Source: CAVSEK01 sp963726975
GTDB taxonomy: Bacteria > Actinomycetota > Actinomycetes > Mycobacteriales > SCTD01
Direction of reading: 5' to 3'
Assembly (NCBI GenBank): GCA_963726975.1
Contig: CAVSEK010000004.1
Span: 620,001-684,000, forward strand
Length of the DNA stretch: 64,000 nucleotides
This document shows, piece after piece, positions 10,949 to 20,977 of the stretch (positions are counted from its first letter, which is position 1; every line of letters starts with the position of its first letter). Below the pieces are notes generated by a model. The model was not told where the DNA came from. It saw only the letters and a program-made list of their open reading frames with translations, and did no database searches. The translations under genes and the position numbers were made by a program.

Positions 10949-11849
10949 GCGAGGCACAGTAGACGGGCCCCGCGACGCGCCACGCGCGCTCCCCCGGGCA
11001 GCGCGACCGGTCCCTGGCCGTGCCAGTCCTCGACGAGGGCGCGCAGCGCGGCGACGTGCGCGGCGGTCACCGCCCGCCCGCAGGCCCGCTCCGCCAGGCG
11101 CTTGAGCACCCGGGAGCGCAGGGCGGCGGGCAGCGCCCGCAGCGCGGCCACGTCGTCGGTGGCGGCCTGCTCGGCGAGCGCGTCGAGGGCGTCGGCGTCC
11201 TCCCGCAGCGCGGCCGCCGTGCGCGCCAGCGCCGCCGCCACGCCGGGCCCGAGGGCCTGCTCGAGGCCGGGCAGCACCGCGCCGCGCACCCGGGCCCGGA
11301 GCTGGTCGGGGTCGCGGTTGGTCGGGTCGTCCCAGGGGTCGAGGCCGGCGTCGGCGCAGGCCTGCCGCACCAGCGCCCGCGGCAGGCCGAGCAACGGGCG
11401 GCGCAGCGCCCCCGCACGGCCGCCATGCCGGCCAGCGAGCGGGCCCCGCTGCCGCGGGCCAGCCCGAGCAGCACCGTCTCGGCCTGGTCGTCGAGGGTGT
11501 GGCCGAGCAGGACGGTCGCGCCGGTCGCGAGCAGTGCCCCCAGCCGGGCCGCGCGCGCCGGCGCCTCGCCGGTCCCGCGCACCTCGACCGCGACGGCCCG
11601 GGCGTCGAGCCCGAGCCCGGCGCACTGCCGGGCGGCCCGCGCGGCGACCTCGGCCGAGCCGGCCTGCAGCCCGTGGTCGACGACGACCGCGCCGCTGCCC
11701 GGCCGCTCGTGCGCCAGGCCGGCGGCGAGCGCGAGGCTGTCGGCACCGCCGGAGACCCCGGCGACGACGGGGGCGCCGGCCGGCAGGTCGGCGAGCGCGC
11801 GGCGGACGGCTGCCCGCACCGCGGCGAGCGCCGGGGGCGGCCCGCTCAC
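10945..11849 (-). CDS. tilS: tRNA(Ile)-lysidine synthetase (frameshift near 11410)
   Basis: TilS adds lysine to C34 of tRNA-Ile(CAU) and is essential. The N-terminal PP-loop ATPase shows [11 protein letters not shown] and [14 protein letters not shown]; the remaining part of the core and the C-terminal region ([18 protein letters not shown] onward) are in another frame. Inserting one G into a GGGGG run near 11410 joins them into about 301 residues, reading [14 protein letters not shown] as expected. Because the gene should be essential, I take this as a sequencing error. Overlaps the hpt start by four bases. Confidence 0.9.
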
Positions 11850-11862
11850 CGGCGCGCCGGGC

Positions 11863-12921
11863 TCAGGCCGGCAGGGCCGGGGCGCCGTGCACCCGGCGCA
11901 CCCAGGCCTGCGGGTCGCGGACCTCGGCGAGGGTCGGCAGCTGCTCCGGCCCCTCCCACACCCGGTTGAACCCGGCCATCCCCACCGCGTCGACCGCGGC
12001 CCGGACGAAGGCGCTGCCCTCGGCGTACTGCAGCGCCTTGAGGTCCAGGCCGAGCAGCCGGCGCAGGAGCCGGTCGAGCGGCCCGCCGCGCTCGCGCCGG
12101 CGCTGCTGGAAGCGCTCGCGGATCTGCGCGACGCTCGGCACCACGGCCGGGCCGACGCCGTCCATGACGTGCTCGGCGTGCCCCTCGAGCAGCGACATGA
12201 ACGCGGTCACGCGGTCCAGCACCACCCGCTGCTCGGGGGTCTGCAGCAGCTCGACGAGCGACCGGCGCTCGCCGAGGCCCTCGCGCAGCCGCCCGAGGAG
12301 CCGGCCGGGGTCGGTGAGGTCGGCGGCGTCGAGCAGCCGGTCGACCTCGCCGCGGACGTGGTCGTGCAGCCAGGGGACGGCGGTGAACTGGGTGCGGTGG
12401 GTGACCTCGTGCAGCGCCACCCACAGCCGGAAGTCCGACGGGTCGACGCCGAGCCGGCGCTCGGTCTCGACGATGTTGGGCGCGACGAGCACGAGGCGGC
12501 CGGGGCGCCCCTCCGGGGTGAACGCCTCGTACTGCCCGAGGACCTTGCTCGACAGCCAGGCCAGCAGGCTGCCCATCTGCAGCCCGGCGACCCGGCCGGT
12601 CGCGGCGGTGACCAGCCGGGGCGCGGGCCTGCCGTCGAGCAGCCGGGCGGCGACCGGCTCCAGCACGACCCGGAAGCCGTCGACGTTGACCTGCGCCCAG
12701 CCGGGCCGGTCGACGACGGTCGCGGGGCCGGGCTCGCCCGGCGGCACGAGCCCGGTCACCGCCCGCACGTGGTGCTCGGCCGCGACGGTGACCTCGCGCA
12801 GCTCGACCACGACGTCGGCCGCCTCGCTGAGCGACAGCGACGGGCCGGCGGGGGCCAGCCGGCGGGCGGTGGCGACCGCGAGGCCGTAGTCGACGGGGCT
12901 GGGGTCGACAGGGCTGGCCAT
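11863..12921 (-). CDS. Zinc-dependent metalloprotease (DUF2342/F420-associated family)
   Basis: A 352-residue cytosolic protein with the zinc-binding signature [12 protein letters not shown] (HExxH) at about residue 167 and a downstream [10 protein letters not shown] segment. It belongs to the actinobacterial DUF2342 family, named for a loose association with F420 genes; no physiological substrate is known to me. The position between dacB and tilS is conserved in the phylum. It starts at the ATG at 12921 and ends 13 bases before tilS, so all the genes down to hpt may be one operon. Confidence 0.88.
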   Translation of the reverse strand: MASPVDPSPVDYGLAVATARRLAPAGPSLSLSEAADVVVELREVTVAAEHHVRAVTGLVPPGEPGPATVVDRPGWAQVNVDGFRVVLEPVAARLLDGRPAPRLVTAATGRVAGLQMGSLLAWLSSKVLGQYEAFTPEGRPGRLVLVAPNIVETERRLGVDPSDFRLWVALHEVTHRTQFTAVPWLHDHVRGEVDRLLDAADLTDPGRLLGRLREGLGERRSLVELLQTPEQRVVLDRVTAFMSLLEGHAEHVMDGVGPAVVPSVAQIRERFQQRRRERGGPLDRLLRRLLGLDLKALQYAEGSAFVRAAVDAVGMAGFNRVWEGPEQLPTLAEVRDPQAWVRRVHGAPALPA

Positions 12922-12962
12922 GCCCCGACCGTACGACGCGGACCGGCCGGACGGTGCCGCGC

Positions 12963-14357
12963 TCAGCGGCAGCCGCAGGCCGCGAGGGCCGCGGCCGCGC
13001 GGTCCAGGGCGTCCTCGGCGGGGCCGGGGACGCCGGGCGCGACGGCGCCGGCCGTCAGGTCGAAGGCGAGCAGCCGGCCGTCCTCGGTGCGCACGAGCCC
13101 GGCGAGCGCGCTCACGCCCGACAGGGTGCCGGTCTTGGCGCGGACCTCCCCGGCCGCGAGCGCCGCGGGGCCGGCGCGGTAGCGCCGCGCCAGGGTGCCG
13201 TCGAAGCCGGCGACCGGCAGGCCGGACAGCACCGGGCCGTAGCGGCCGGTGCCGTCGGCGACGACGAGGGCGAGCAGCCGGGCGAGGGCGAGCGGTGCGA
13301 CCCGGTCGTCGCGCGACAGCCCGCTGGCGTCGACGAGCGCGAGGCCCTGCGGGTCGCCGGTCAGGGGGGCGAGCACGTCGCGCAGCGCGGTGGCGGCGCC
13401 CGCGAAGCTGGCCGGCAGCCCGCGCTCGGCGGCGAGCCGTCGGGCCAGCGCCTCGGCGAGGTCGTTGTCGCTGCGCGTCAGCATCCGCTCGACGAGCGCC
13501 GTCACGGGCGGGCTGCGCACCGTGCCGAGGACCGGCGCGCCGGGCGGAGCGGCGCCCCGCTCGACGCTCGTGCGGGGGGCGCCGAGCAGCGCGGCGAGCG
13601 CCCGGCCGGCGGCCAGGGCGGGGTCGGCCGCCCGGGCGCTGCGGCCCGGCGCGGTCCGGCCGCCGTCGACCGACAGGGCGGAGACCGGCGCCACGTCCCC
13701 TCCCGTGACGTAGCCGGGACGCCAGCCGGGCCCGAGCGCGGGTCCGACGAACGCGCTGTCGTCGACGAGCACCCGGGCCACCGGGGCGCCCCCGGCGGCG
13801 GCGCGCACCTGCGCCGCCAGGTCGGGCAGCCGGGCGGGCCCGAGGTCGTCGTCGGTCCCGACCCCGGGGCCGGGCGCCGAGGCCAGCGTCGGGTCGCCGC
13901 CGCCGACGAGCACCACCTCGCCGGGGACGGCACCGGCGAGCACCCGCGTGGTCAGCCGGGTGTCCGGCGGCAGGACGGCGAGCACGGCGACGGCCGTCGC
14001 GATCTTGGCGGTCGACGCGGGCACGACGGGCAGCCCCGCGCCGCGGTCGAGCAGCACCTCGCCGGTGCGGGCGTCGAGCACGACCGCCCCCACCGCGCCG
14101 GCGACCGCGGGGTCGGCCAGCACCGGCCCGAGCGCGGCGGCGACACCAGCAGCGGTGGGGACGGGGGCGTCGCCCAGCGCGGGCAGCAGGTCGCCGCGCG
14201 CCGGGGGGGCCGGCACCGCCGCCGGGCCGCCGGACAGCGGGCCGGCGCCCTCCGACAGGGCGACACCGACGCCGAGCGCCGCCACGAGCGCGGCCGCGAG
14301 CCCGACCCGCAGCGGCCGGCCCGCGCCCCGCTGGTCGGCGCCCCGCTCCACCCGCAC
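12963..14357 (-). CDS. dacB: D-alanyl-D-alanine carboxypeptidase/endopeptidase (PBP4, S13 family)
   Basis: About 464 residues, exported, trimming peptidoglycan stem peptides. A hydrophobic N-terminal segment ([17 protein letters not shown]) serves as signal or anchor. The three serine-transferase motifs appear in order: STAK (SxxK) in [15 protein letters not shown] in [15 protein letters not shown] and KTG in [10 protein letters not shown], with the long insertion domain between the first two that is typical of S13. The frame is open upstream to 14549 into the divergent ppa gene; I chose the GTG at 14357. An inner GTG at 14351 is equally possible. Confidence 0.9.
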   Translation of the reverse strand: MRVERGADQRGAGRPLRVGLAAALVAALGVGVALSEGAGPLSGGPAAVPAPPARGDLLPALGDAPVPTAAGVAAALGPVLADPAVAGAVGAVVLDARTGEVLLDRGAGLPVVPASTAKIATAVAVLAVLPPDTRLTTRVLAGAVPGEVVLVGGGDPTLASAPGPGVGTDDDLGPARLPDLAAQVRAAAGGAPVARVLVDDSAFVGPALGPGWRPGYVTGGDVAPVSALSVDGGRTAPGRSARAADPALAAGRALAALLGAPRTSVERGAAPPGAPVLGTVRSPPVTALVERMLTRSDNDLAEALARRLAAERGLPASFAGAATALRDVLAPLTGDPQGLALVDASGLSRDDRVAPLALARLLALVVADGTGRYGPVLSGLPVAGFDGTLARRYRAGPAALAAGEVRAKTGTLSGVSALAGLVRTEDGRLLAFDLTAGAVAPGVPGPAEDALDRAAAALAACGCR

Positions 14358-14448
14358 CCCGTCCCGCTCCCCGGGGTCGGCCCGCCCCGGCCCGTACGGG
14401 ACACTAGGCCGGTCCGCGCACCACCCGACCGCTGGAGAGGCCCGCCCC

Positions 14449-14991
14449 GTGGAGTTCGACGTCACCATCGAGATCCCCAAGGGGCAGCGCAACAAGTACG
14501 AGATGGACCACCACACCGGCCGGATCCGGCTGGACCGGCGGCTGTTCACCTCGACGAGCTACCCGGCGGACTACGGCTTCGTGGAGGAGACGCTCGGCGG
14601 CGACGGCGACCCGCTCGACGCGCTGGTGCTGCTCGACGAGCCGACCTTCCCGGGCTGCCTCATCCGGGTGCGGGCCCTCGGGATGTTCCGGATGACCGAC
14701 GAGGCGGGGCCCGACGAGAAGCTGCTGTGCGTGCCGGTCGGCGACCCCCGCCAGGAGCACCTGCAGGACATCACCGACGTGTCGGAGTTCGACCGCCTGG
14801 AGATCCAGCACTTCTTCGAGGTCTACAAGGACCTCGAGCCCGGCAAGAGCGTCGAGGGCGCCGAGTGGGTCGGCCGCGCCGAGGCCGAGGCCGAGGTCGA
14901 CGCCTCGCGCGAGCGCCTGGCCGCCGACCCGCACGGGCTGGACCACTCCGGCGAGCCCAAGCCGCGCGACGAGCACACCCACCCGCACTGA
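14449..14991 (+). CDS. ppa: Inorganic diphosphatase
   Basis: A 180-residue family I soluble pyrophosphatase hydrolysing PPi to phosphate, which pulls biosynthetic reactions forward. The active-site motif [11 protein letters not shown] (metal-binding aspartates) and the substrate-binding PKGQRNKYE and [12 protein letters not shown] segments are intact. A C-terminal extension of about 20 residues after the catalytic core is charged and histidine-rich. Start at the GTG at 14449, preceded by GGAGAGG eight bases upstream. It is divergent from dacB, as in many actinobacteria. A membrane pyrophosphatase is also encoded in this window at 29.3-31.6 kb. Confidence 0.96.
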   Translation: MEFDVTIEIPKGQRNKYEMDHHTGRIRLDRRLFTSTSYPADYGFVEETLGGDGDPLDALVLLDEPTFPGCLIRVRALGMFRMTDEAGPDEKLLCVPVGDPRQEHLQDITDVSEFDRLEIQHFFEVYKDLEPGKSVEGAEWVGRAEAEAEVDASRERLAADPHGLDHSGEPKPRDEHTHPH

Positions 14992-15007
14992 GGGCGGTCG
15001 GCGGCCC

Positions 15008-15505
15008 TCAGAGCACGCGGTCGCCGTACATCTCGCCGAGCGGGTCGGCGATGAGCTCGATCCGGGCACCGTCGGGGTCGGAGAAGTAGAGCGAGGTGCC
15101 GCTGTGGTGCGCGTAGGCCACCCCGGCGGCGTCGAGCTTGCCGCGCAGGTGCTCCCAGCGCTCCGGCTCGACGCTGATGGCGACGTGGTGCAGCCCGCCG
15201 AGCACCTCGGCGTACGGCCCGAGGTCCAGGCCGGGGAAGTCGAAGAACGCCAGCAGGTTGCCGTTGCCGATGTCGAAGAAGAAGTGCGTCGACCCCTCGT
15301 AGTCGCGGTTGTCGACCATCTCGGTGAGCGGCATCTCCAGCAGGTCCTGGTAGAAGCGGACCGTCGTCTCGACGTCGCCGCTGACCAGCGCGGTGTGGTG
15401 CAGCCCCCGGGTGCTGGAGGCCGGCCGCTCCCCCGCGGGGCGCAGGTGCTCGCGGCGCAGCCGCTCGCGGGTCTCGGACAGCTCGGCGGGGTCGGGGCGC
15501 GTCAT
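15008..15505 (-). CDS. VOC family (glyoxalase/dioxygenase-like) protein
   Basis: A 165-residue protein of the vicinal oxygen chelate fold. After about 30 charged residues come the beta-alpha-beta modules: LHHTALVSGDVETTVRFYQDLLEMPL, then LHHVAISVEP and SLYFSDPDGARIELI. The metal-ligand positions (His in LHHTAL and LHHVAI, Glu in IELI) are conserved, so a metal-dependent lyase, isomerase or dioxygenase activity is plausible; the substrate cannot be told. It starts at an ATG and is divergent from the TauE gene. Confidence 0.85.
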   Translation of the reverse strand: MTRPDPAELSETRERLRREHLRPAGERPASSTRGLHHTALVSGDVETTVRFYQDLLEMPLTEMVDNRDYEGSTHFFFDIGNGNLLAFFDFPGLDLGPYAEVLGGLHHVAISVEPERWEHLRGKLDAAGVAYAHHSGTSLYFSDPDGARIELIADPLGEMYGDRVL

Positions 15506-15519
15506 GGGAAGGACCGTAC

Positions 15520-16290
15520 GTGGAGCTGACCGACGTCCTCCTGCTGTGCCTGGCCGCGCTGCTGGCGGGGGCGCTCGACGCGGTCGTCGGCGGCGGCGGG
15601 CTGCTGCAGCTGCCGGCGCTGCTGCTCGTGCTGCCGGGCACGCCGGTGGTGACGCTGCTCGGCACCAACAAGCTCGCCGCGGTCGTCGGCACGTCGTCGG
15701 CCGCGGTCACCTACTCGCGGCGGGTGGCGCTGGAGCGCGCGACCGTGCTGCCGATGGCCCTCGCCGCCTTCGCCGGGGCCGCCGTCGGGGCGCTGGTGGC
15801 GACCGCCGTGCCGGGCCCGGCGCTGCGGCCGGTCGTGCTCGTGGCCCTGGTCGTCGTGCTCCTCGTGACCTGGCGGCGTCCGGAGCTCGGCGACGTCGAG
15901 TCGCTGCGGCTGCGCCCCCGCGCGCAGCGGGCGGTCGTGGTCGCGGGCGGGGCGGCGATCGGCCTCTACGACGGCGCGGTCGGGCCGGGCACCGGGACCT
16001 TCCTGGTCTTCCTGCTCGTCGGCGCGGTCGGGATGTCCTTCCTGCGGGCCAGCGCCACCGCGAAGGTGGTCAACACCGCGACGAACCTCGCGGCGCTGCT
16101 GCTCTTCGGCCTCGCCGGGCACGTGCTGTGGGGCCTCGGCGCGGCCATGGCGCTGGCCAACCTGGTCGGCGCGCAGCTGGGCGCCCGTACGGCGCTGCGC
16201 CGCGGCAGCACCTGGGTGCGCCGGGTGTTCCTCGTCGTGGTCACCGCGCTGGTCGTGCGGCTCGCGCTGGACGTGCTCGGCCTCGCCTGA
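15520..16290 (+). CDS. TauE/SafE family anion exporter
   Basis: A 256-residue membrane protein with about eight hydrophobic helices and the two-repeat layout of the TauE/SafE family (sulfite or organosulfonate exporters). The N-terminal repeat has GALDAVVGGGGLLQLPAL and LGTNKLAAVVGTSSA; the second has GLYDGAVGPGTGTFLVF and SATAKVVNTATNLAAL. Its substrate is unknown, and no sulfur genes lie nearby. It starts at a GTG only about 14 bases from the divergent VOC gene. Confidence 0.88.
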   Translation: MELTDVLLLCLAALLAGALDAVVGGGGLLQLPALLLVLPGTPVVTLLGTNKLAAVVGTSSAAVTYSRRVALERATVLPMALAAFAGAAVGALVATAVPGPALRPVVLVALVVVLLVTWRRPELGDVESLRLRPRAQRAVVVAGGAAIGLYDGAVGPGTGTFLVFLLVGAVGMSFLRASATAKVVNTATNLAALLLFGLAGHVLWGLGAAMALANLVGAQLGARTALRRGSTWVRRVFLVVVTALVVRLALDVLGLA

Positions 16291-16296
16291 CCCGGC

Positions 16297-16998
16297 CTAC
16301 ACGGGGACGGCGGTCACCACGACGTTGTCGGCGAAGCTGCGGGTCGCCCGGTCGTACGCCCCGCCGCAGGTGACCAGGACGAGCACGGGCGGCCCGTCGC
16401 TGCGGAAGAGCTCGGCGCGGTCGAGGGCGTCCTTCGGCGCGCTGCGGGTGCTCTCCACGGCGTACGCCCGGGTGCTCCCGTCGGCGGAGGTCACCTCGAC
16501 GCGGGCCCCGGGCCGCACCTGGGACAGGCGGGTGAAGGGGCCGGTCGCGCCGTCGTAGGACACGTGGGCGGCGAGCACGACCGAGCCGGCGCCGCTGCCG
16601 GGGGACGCCCCGGCGGACCACCAGGCGACGCGGACGGCGCTGTCGGGCAGGTCGAGGCCGCCGCTGACCGGGTCGGTGGTGCGCTGCTCGACGGGGGCCG
16701 GGCGGTCGCTGCCCGGCACCGTCACCGCGACCGGCCGCAGCGCCTGCTCGGCCCGCAGGTCGTCGAGGGTGGCCGAGCGGGAGCCGAGCAGCGCCGGGGC
16801 GTCCGTCGGGGGCGCGGCGCTGCTCGCGGGGGCCTCGGGCACGAGGGGCAGGGCGGCCGGCGCGGCGCGGGCGTCCGGGGCGTCCTGGGCGTCCGGTGCG
16901 CTGCAGCCGGTCAGCCCCGAGGTCAGCGCGACCAGCAGGAGGCCGGGCAGCAGGCGGCGCGCGGCGGGGCGGTGCGCGGCGGGGCGGTGCGCGCTCAC
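16297..16998 (-). CDS. Class F sortase, lipoprotein-type leader
   Basis: About 233 residues with the eight-stranded sortase core in the C-terminal half. Catalytic residues are visible: His in VLAAHVSYDG, Cys in VLVTCGGAYD and Arg in ATRSFADNVVV, the class F pattern. The N-terminus is unusual: a hydrophobic stretch ending LTSGLTGC, a clear lipobox, so the enzyme may be a lipoprotein instead of having a simple TM anchor. Class F sortases have poorly known substrates. The GTG overlaps the stop of the upstream DUF4397 gene, making that protein the likeliest partner. Confidence 0.88.
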   Translation of the reverse strand: MSAHRPAAHRPAARRLLPGLLLVALTSGLTGCSAPDAQDAPDARAAPAALPLVPEAPASSAAPPTDAPALLGSRSATLDDLRAEQALRPVAVTVPGSDRPAPVEQRTTDPVSGGLDLPDSAVRVAWWSAGASPGSGAGSVVLAAHVSYDGATGPFTRLSQVRPGARVEVTSADGSTRAYAVESTRSAPKDALDRAELFRSDGPPVLVLVTCGGAYDRATRSFADNVVVTAVPV

Positions 16999-17810
16999 GC
17001 CGCCCGGGAGCGCCGGACGGCGACCGGCCCGGCGACGAGCAGCAGGGCGAGGACCGCCCCGGCCGGGACGGCGGGCAGCGCGGGGCCGTCGACCGGTAGC
17101 GGGCCGACCCCGGTGTCGACCCGGGTGGGCGCGACGTCGGCCGAGACCGTCTGGGCGACCCAGCCCAGCGTGGCGTCGCTCTGGGAGCCGATGAGGTAGA
17201 GCACGACGGCGCGCCCGGCGACGACCGGCACGTCCTGCGGCGGGACGAGCGGGGACCCGCCCGCGACGGGCAGCGCCTGCACCGGGTAGGTGCCCGCCGG
17301 CACGTCGGCGACCGCCTGGCCGGCCGGCGCCAGCGAGGCCGACACCGTCGTGCTGCCCGCCGTGACCTGCACCGGGTCGGACAGCGCGAGGTTGCGCACG
17401 GCCAGCGCGGTGCTGCCGGCGTCGCGCAGCAGGGCGGCGTCGTCGTAGACCGTGAGCACCGGCGTGCCGGCCGGGCCGAGCCCGATGCCGGCCGTCGCGC
17501 GCTGCCCCGCGGTGAGCGTGATGGTCGTGTCGAGGACCGGCGCCGTGCTCGTCGCCGCCCCGGTCGGCCAGGCCTGCACGTGGTGGGGCCCGGGCGCCAG
17601 GGACAGCGGGTCGGTGACCCGCTCCGGGGCGAAGCCGCTGAGCACCAGCTGGTCGTCGAGGCGCACGTCCGCGACCAGGCCGCGCACGCCGTGCACGACG
17701 GTCAGCGTCGCCGAGGCCGGGTCGGCCGCCTGCGCCGGGGCCGCGGCCAGCAGCGGCGCCGCGACGGCGACCAGCCCCAGGGCGAGCAGGGCGCGCGGGG
17801 TGCGGGGCAC
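16995..17810 (-). CDS. Secreted DUF4397 domain protein with C-terminal TM anchor
   Basis: A 271-residue exported protein: signal peptide (LLALGLVAVAAPLLAAAPAQAA), DUF4397 beta-sandwich repeats (LTVVHGVRGLVADVRLDDQ at the N-terminus, LTVYDDAALLRDAG later), a proline-rich linker, a C-terminal hydrophobic helix (AVPAGAVLALLLVAGPVAV) and a short basic tail. That tail architecture resembles a sortase substrate, but I see no LPxTG-type motif before the helix. It starts at the GTG at 17810 with GGAGG five bases upstream and is translationally coupled to the class F sortase. Surface display is inferred. Confidence 0.82.
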   Translation of the reverse strand: MPRTPRALLALGLVAVAAPLLAAAPAQAADPASATLTVVHGVRGLVADVRLDDQLVLSGFAPERVTDPLSLAPGPHHVQAWPTGAATSTAPVLDTTITLTAGQRATAGIGLGPAGTPVLTVYDDAALLRDAGSTALAVRNLALSDPVQVTAGSTTVSASLAPAGQAVADVPAGTYPVQALPVAGGSPLVPPQDVPVVAGRAVVLYLIGSQSDATLGWVAQTVSADVAPTRVDTGVGPLPVDGPALPAVPAGAVLALLLVAGPVAVRRSRAA

Positions 17811-18011
17811 GGGACCTCCAGGAGTGTCGCGGGACCTCCGGTCCCGGGTGCCGACGGTACGCGCCGTGACCGTCCTCCACGATCCGGCGCCGCAGGTGGT
17901 GGGACAGATCAGGACATCCCGTGACACCGCGTGCCGGTCGGTGTCGTCCGGGGCGACGGTGTGCCACCGTGCACCGTCGGCGACCCGGCCGGCGAGGGCG
18001 CGGAGGTGGGC

Positions 18012-19133
18012 GTGGGCAGCAGCGGCGGGGCGCCCGGAGCACGGCGCCGTCCGCGGGCCGCGGCCGTACGCCCCGGGCCGGTGGTCGGCCGGCCGGTGCT
18101 GGGCCCGGCGGGGCTGGGCCTGGCGGTGCTGACGGTGCTGACGGTGCTGACGGTGCTGACGGTGGTGGGGGTGTCCGGGCTCGGTCTGCTGGGCGCCCCG
18201 GCGCGCGCGCAGTCGGCCGGCCCCCAGGACCTCCGGCTGAGCTCGCCGGCCCTGACGCCCGGCCGCGCCCTGGCGCTGGTGGCCGAGGTGCCCGCCGTGC
18301 TGAGCGGGCGCGACCTTCCCCCGGCCTCCTTCACGACGACGCAGGCCGGGCGCGCGGTCCCGGTCACCGCCAGCCGCGTCCTCGACGGCCTCGTCGAGGT
18401 GCTGCTCGTCGTCGACCCCAGCGGTGACCCGGCGGCGCTGGTCGCCCGCCAGTCCGCGGCGGCGGACCTGCTGCGGGCGCTGCCGAGCCAGGTGCCGGTG
18501 ACGGTGCTGCCGCCGGGCGACCGCACGACCGCCCGCTCGGCCCTGGGCACCGTGGCCGACCTGGCGCTCGCCGACCGGCCGCTGCTCGACGGGCTGCCCG
18601 AGCCGCCGGCGGTGCGCCGCGTCGTCGTCGTGCTGGCGGGCTGCCGGGCCCTGCAGACCGAGCAGCGCGCGCTGCCGGGCGGCGACACCGACGTGTCGGT
18701 GCTGGCCGACGGGGGTCCCTGCGACGACGCCGCGACCCGCGTCGCCGGCCCGGCCGCCGGGAGCGTCCGCACCGGTCTCGACACGGCCGGCCTGCTCGCC
18801 GGCGTCGACGAGGTCTCCCGGCGGCTGCAGGGCCAGTACGCCCTGCGCACCGCGCCGGGGCTCGGCCCCGAGCCGGTCGAGGTCACCGTGCGCGTCGGCA
18901 CGTCGGTCGCGTCCGCCACGGTGCCGCTGCCCGGCAGCGCGTCGTCGCCGTCGCCCGCCGGCACCGCCCCACCGGCGGCGAGCCCGCCCGCACCGCCGGT
19001 CGCCGCGCCTGCCGGGAGCGGGGACGACGGTGTGCCCGCCGGTCCGGCGGTCGCCGCGACGCTGCTGGCCAGCGCGGCCAGCGCGGCGCTGGTGCTCGAG
19101 GTGCTGGCCCGGCGACGGGCCGGTCGGGGCTGA
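18012..19133 (+). CDS. Exported protein with degenerate VWA-like domain
   Basis: About 373 residues that I cannot assign to a named family. A hydrophobic N-terminal segment is built from a tandem LTV repeat and followed by the processing-site-like APARAQS. The middle (EVLLVVDPSGD, RRVVVVLAGC, GGDTDVSVLADGG) resembles a von Willebrand factor A fold, but without the canonical DxSxS metal site (it has DPSGD). A proline/serine/alanine-rich linker leads to a C-terminal TM helix and basic tail. I chose the GTG at 18012 because GGAGG lies five bases upstream; the frame is open back to 17931. Divergent from the DUF4397/sortase operon, so an envelope role is likely. Confidence 0.65.
   Translation: MGSSGGAPGARRRPRAAAVRPGPVVGRPVLGPAGLGLAVLTVLTVLTVLTVVGVSGLGLLGAPARAQSAGPQDLRLSSPALTPGRALALVAEVPAVLSGRDLPPASFTTTQAGRAVPVTASRVLDGLVEVLLVVDPSGDPAALVARQSAAADLLRALPSQVPVTVLPPGDRTTARSALGTVADLALADRPLLDGLPEPPAVRRVVVVLAGCRALQTEQRALPGGDTDVSVLADGGPCDDAATRVAGPAAGSVRTGLDTAGLLAGVDEVSRRLQGQYALRTAPGLGPEPVEVTVRVGTSVASATVPLPGSASSPSPAGTAPPAASPPAPPVAAPAGSGDDGVPAGPAVAATLLASAASAALVLEVLARRRAGRG
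18125..18163 (+). repeat. Nine-base tandem repeat (about four copies) in a signal segment
   Basis: The unit GGTGCTGAC is repeated head to tail, encoding LTVLTVLTV inside the hydrophobic leader of the VWA-like protein. Copy-number change would alter the length of the membrane segment by three residues without shifting the frame. Confidence 0.85.
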
Positions 19134-19147
19134 CCGACCGGGCCGGC

Positions 19148-19597
19148 TCAGGTGTCGATCTTGTAGCGCACCTCGAGCAGGCCCTCGCACAGCGGCGAGA
19201 CCTTGAGGGTCCCCTCGTGCGTGCCGGCGAGCTCGGCCTCGGCCTCGTAGCCGGGCTCCTGGTCGGTGCCCACCGTCGTGTAGCCGGCACCGGCGAGGTC
19301 GCGCAGGACCTGGTCGCGCACCGCGACGATGTCCGGACGGCTGCCCGGCAGGGAGGCGAAGGCCACCACCGTGCGGCCCTGCTCGGTCACGTTGAGCACC
19401 CGGCCACCGGCGGTCAGCGGCAGGTCCAGGGGCAGCGTGGAGGGCGCCCCGGCGACCGGCTGCGCCCGCCCGTCGCAGGTCTGCTCGGACGCGGCGACCA
19501 GGCCGCCCCGCTCGTGGCGCTCGAACAGGGCGAACCCGATGCCTCCGGCCGCGGCCAGGACCAGGACGACGATGAGGGCGATCACAGGCTTGCGCAC
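19148..19597 (-). CDS. Membrane-anchored hypothetical protein
   Basis: A 149-residue protein with an N-terminal helix (VIALIVVLVLAAAGGIGFALF) and an extracytoplasmic domain of about 120 residues holding two cysteines (EQTCDG and SPLCEG) that could form a disulfide. I do not recognise the family. It starts at a GTG, is transcribed towards the VWA-like gene, and has the tRNA-Thr gene upstream on the same strand. Confidence 0.65.
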   Translation of the reverse strand: MRKPVIALIVVLVLAAAGGIGFALFERHERGGLVAASEQTCDGRAQPVAGAPSTLPLDLPLTAGGRVLNVTEQGRTVVAFASLPGSRPDIVAVRDQVLRDLAGAGYTTVGTDQEPGYEAEAELAGTHEGTLKVSPLCEGLLEVRYKIDT

Positions 19598-19643
19598 CTC
19601 GCCGACCGTAGTCGACGTACAGGTGCCTGTCAGGGACGTGCCG

Positions 19644-19719
19644 TGGAGCCGCCTCGCGGAATCGAACCGCGGACAACCTCATTACGAGTGAGGTGCTCTG
19701 CCGACTGAGCTAAGGCGGC
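19644..19719 (-). tRNA. tRNA-Thr (anticodon CGT)
   Basis: Read on the minus strand, a full cloverleaf is present: acceptor arm GCCGCCT pairing with AGGCGGC, D-arm TAGCTCAGTCGGCAGAGCA, anticodon stem CCTCA/TGAGG with loop CTCGTAA (anticodon CGT), TPsiC arm with GGTTCGATTCC, discriminator T and an encoded CCA at 19644-19646. A tRNA-Thr near holB/tmk/topA is conserved in actinobacteria, which supports the synteny assignment. Confidence 0.97.
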
Positions 19720-19751
19720 GTGGTGCCGGGACGAGTGTAGGGGACCCGCGC

Positions 19752-20977
19752 TCAGCCCGTGCGCAGCGCCAGCGCGAGCGCCTCGACCGCCAGCAGCGGG
19801 GCCACCGCGGCGTCGATCGCCGTACGGCAGGCGAGCACGGCGTCGATCCGGCACAGCGTCGCCTCGGGCCGGGTGGCCCGCGCGATGACGGCGGCCTGCT
19901 CCCCGAGGTCGCCGTGCACGAGCTCGGTGCCGGTGGCCAGCTGGAGCACGAGCACGTCGCGGTAGAAGGCGGCCAGGTCGACCAGCGCCCGGTCGAGGGC
20001 GTCGCGCTGGGTGCGGGTCGCCCGGCTCTTCTGGCGCTTCTCCAGGTCCTTGACCGCAGCGGCGGTCCCGCGACCGCCGGCCGTCCCGCGGCCGGTCGCC
20101 CCGACGCCGTGGGCGAGCTCGAGCTCGGCGCGCTCGGCGGCGTCCCGCGGGCCGGTGCGCTCCTGCGCCTCCGCCTTGGCGGCGTCGACGAGGTCGCGGG
20201 CGGCCGCCAGGGCGGCCACCACCGAGCCCAGCGAGCGGGGCAGGGCGAGCACGTCGCGCCGCTCCTCGCGGGCCCTCTCGTCGGTGGCGAGCCGCTTCGC
20301 CCGGCCGACGTGGCCCTGCGCGGCGCGGGCCGCGAAGGCCGCGATCGCGGGGTCGACGCCGTCGCGCTGCACGAGCACCTGCGCCACCGCCCGGGCCGGC
20401 GGCGTGCCGAGCGCGGCGATCCGGCAGCGGGACCGGATGGTCGGCAGCAGGTCCTCCGTCGACGGCGCGCACAGCAGCAGCACGCTGTGCGGCGGCGGCT
20501 CCTCGAGGGCCTTGAGGACGGTGTTGGAGGTGCGCTCCTCCATGCGGTCGGCGTCCTCGATGAGGGTGACCTGCCAGCGGCCGCGCACCGGCGAGCGGCT
20601 CGACCGGGCGATGATCTCGCGCGCCTCGTCGATCTTGAGGTGCAGCCCTTCGGGCACGACGACGGCCACGTCCGGGTGCGTCCCGACGAGCACCTGGTGG
20701 CAGTCGGCGCAGTGTCCGCAGGCGCTGCCGTCCGGGGTCGGCGTCGTGCACTGCAGCGCCGCCGCGAAGGCCCGCGCCGCGACCGACCGCCCGGAACCCG
20801 GGGGGCCGGTGAACAGCCAGGCGTGCGTCATCGACCCGCGCCGGCGCTGCGCGTGGTCGCCCCGTGGCCGGGCTCGTGCCGGGCGAGGGTGGCGGCGGCG
20901 TCGCGGGCCGCGGCCTGCAGCTGCTCGACGACCCGCTCCTGCCCGACCAGGTCGGCGAACAGCCCCCCACCGGTCAC
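19752..20977 (-). CDS. holB: DNA polymerase III subunit delta' (frameshift near 20862)
   Basis: A clamp-loader subunit of about 408 residues. It shows LFADLVGQERVVEQL at the N-terminus, Walker A-like FTGPPGSGRS, the zinc-binding cysteines CGHCADC, the arginine-finger region SRCR and the EEPPPHSVLLL segment. The first 45 or so residues are in a different frame from MTHAWLFTGPPGS onward; adding one G to a GGGG run near 20862 joins them. As the gene is essential, an error is the simple explanation. The GTG at 20977 overlaps the tmk stop by four bases. Confidence 0.92.

Noticed and set aside
19644..19719. tRNA-Thr as an integration site with an adjacent genomic island
   Set aside because: Both sides carry conserved backbone genes or small envelope genes; no integrase and no repeated tRNA 3' end were seen.
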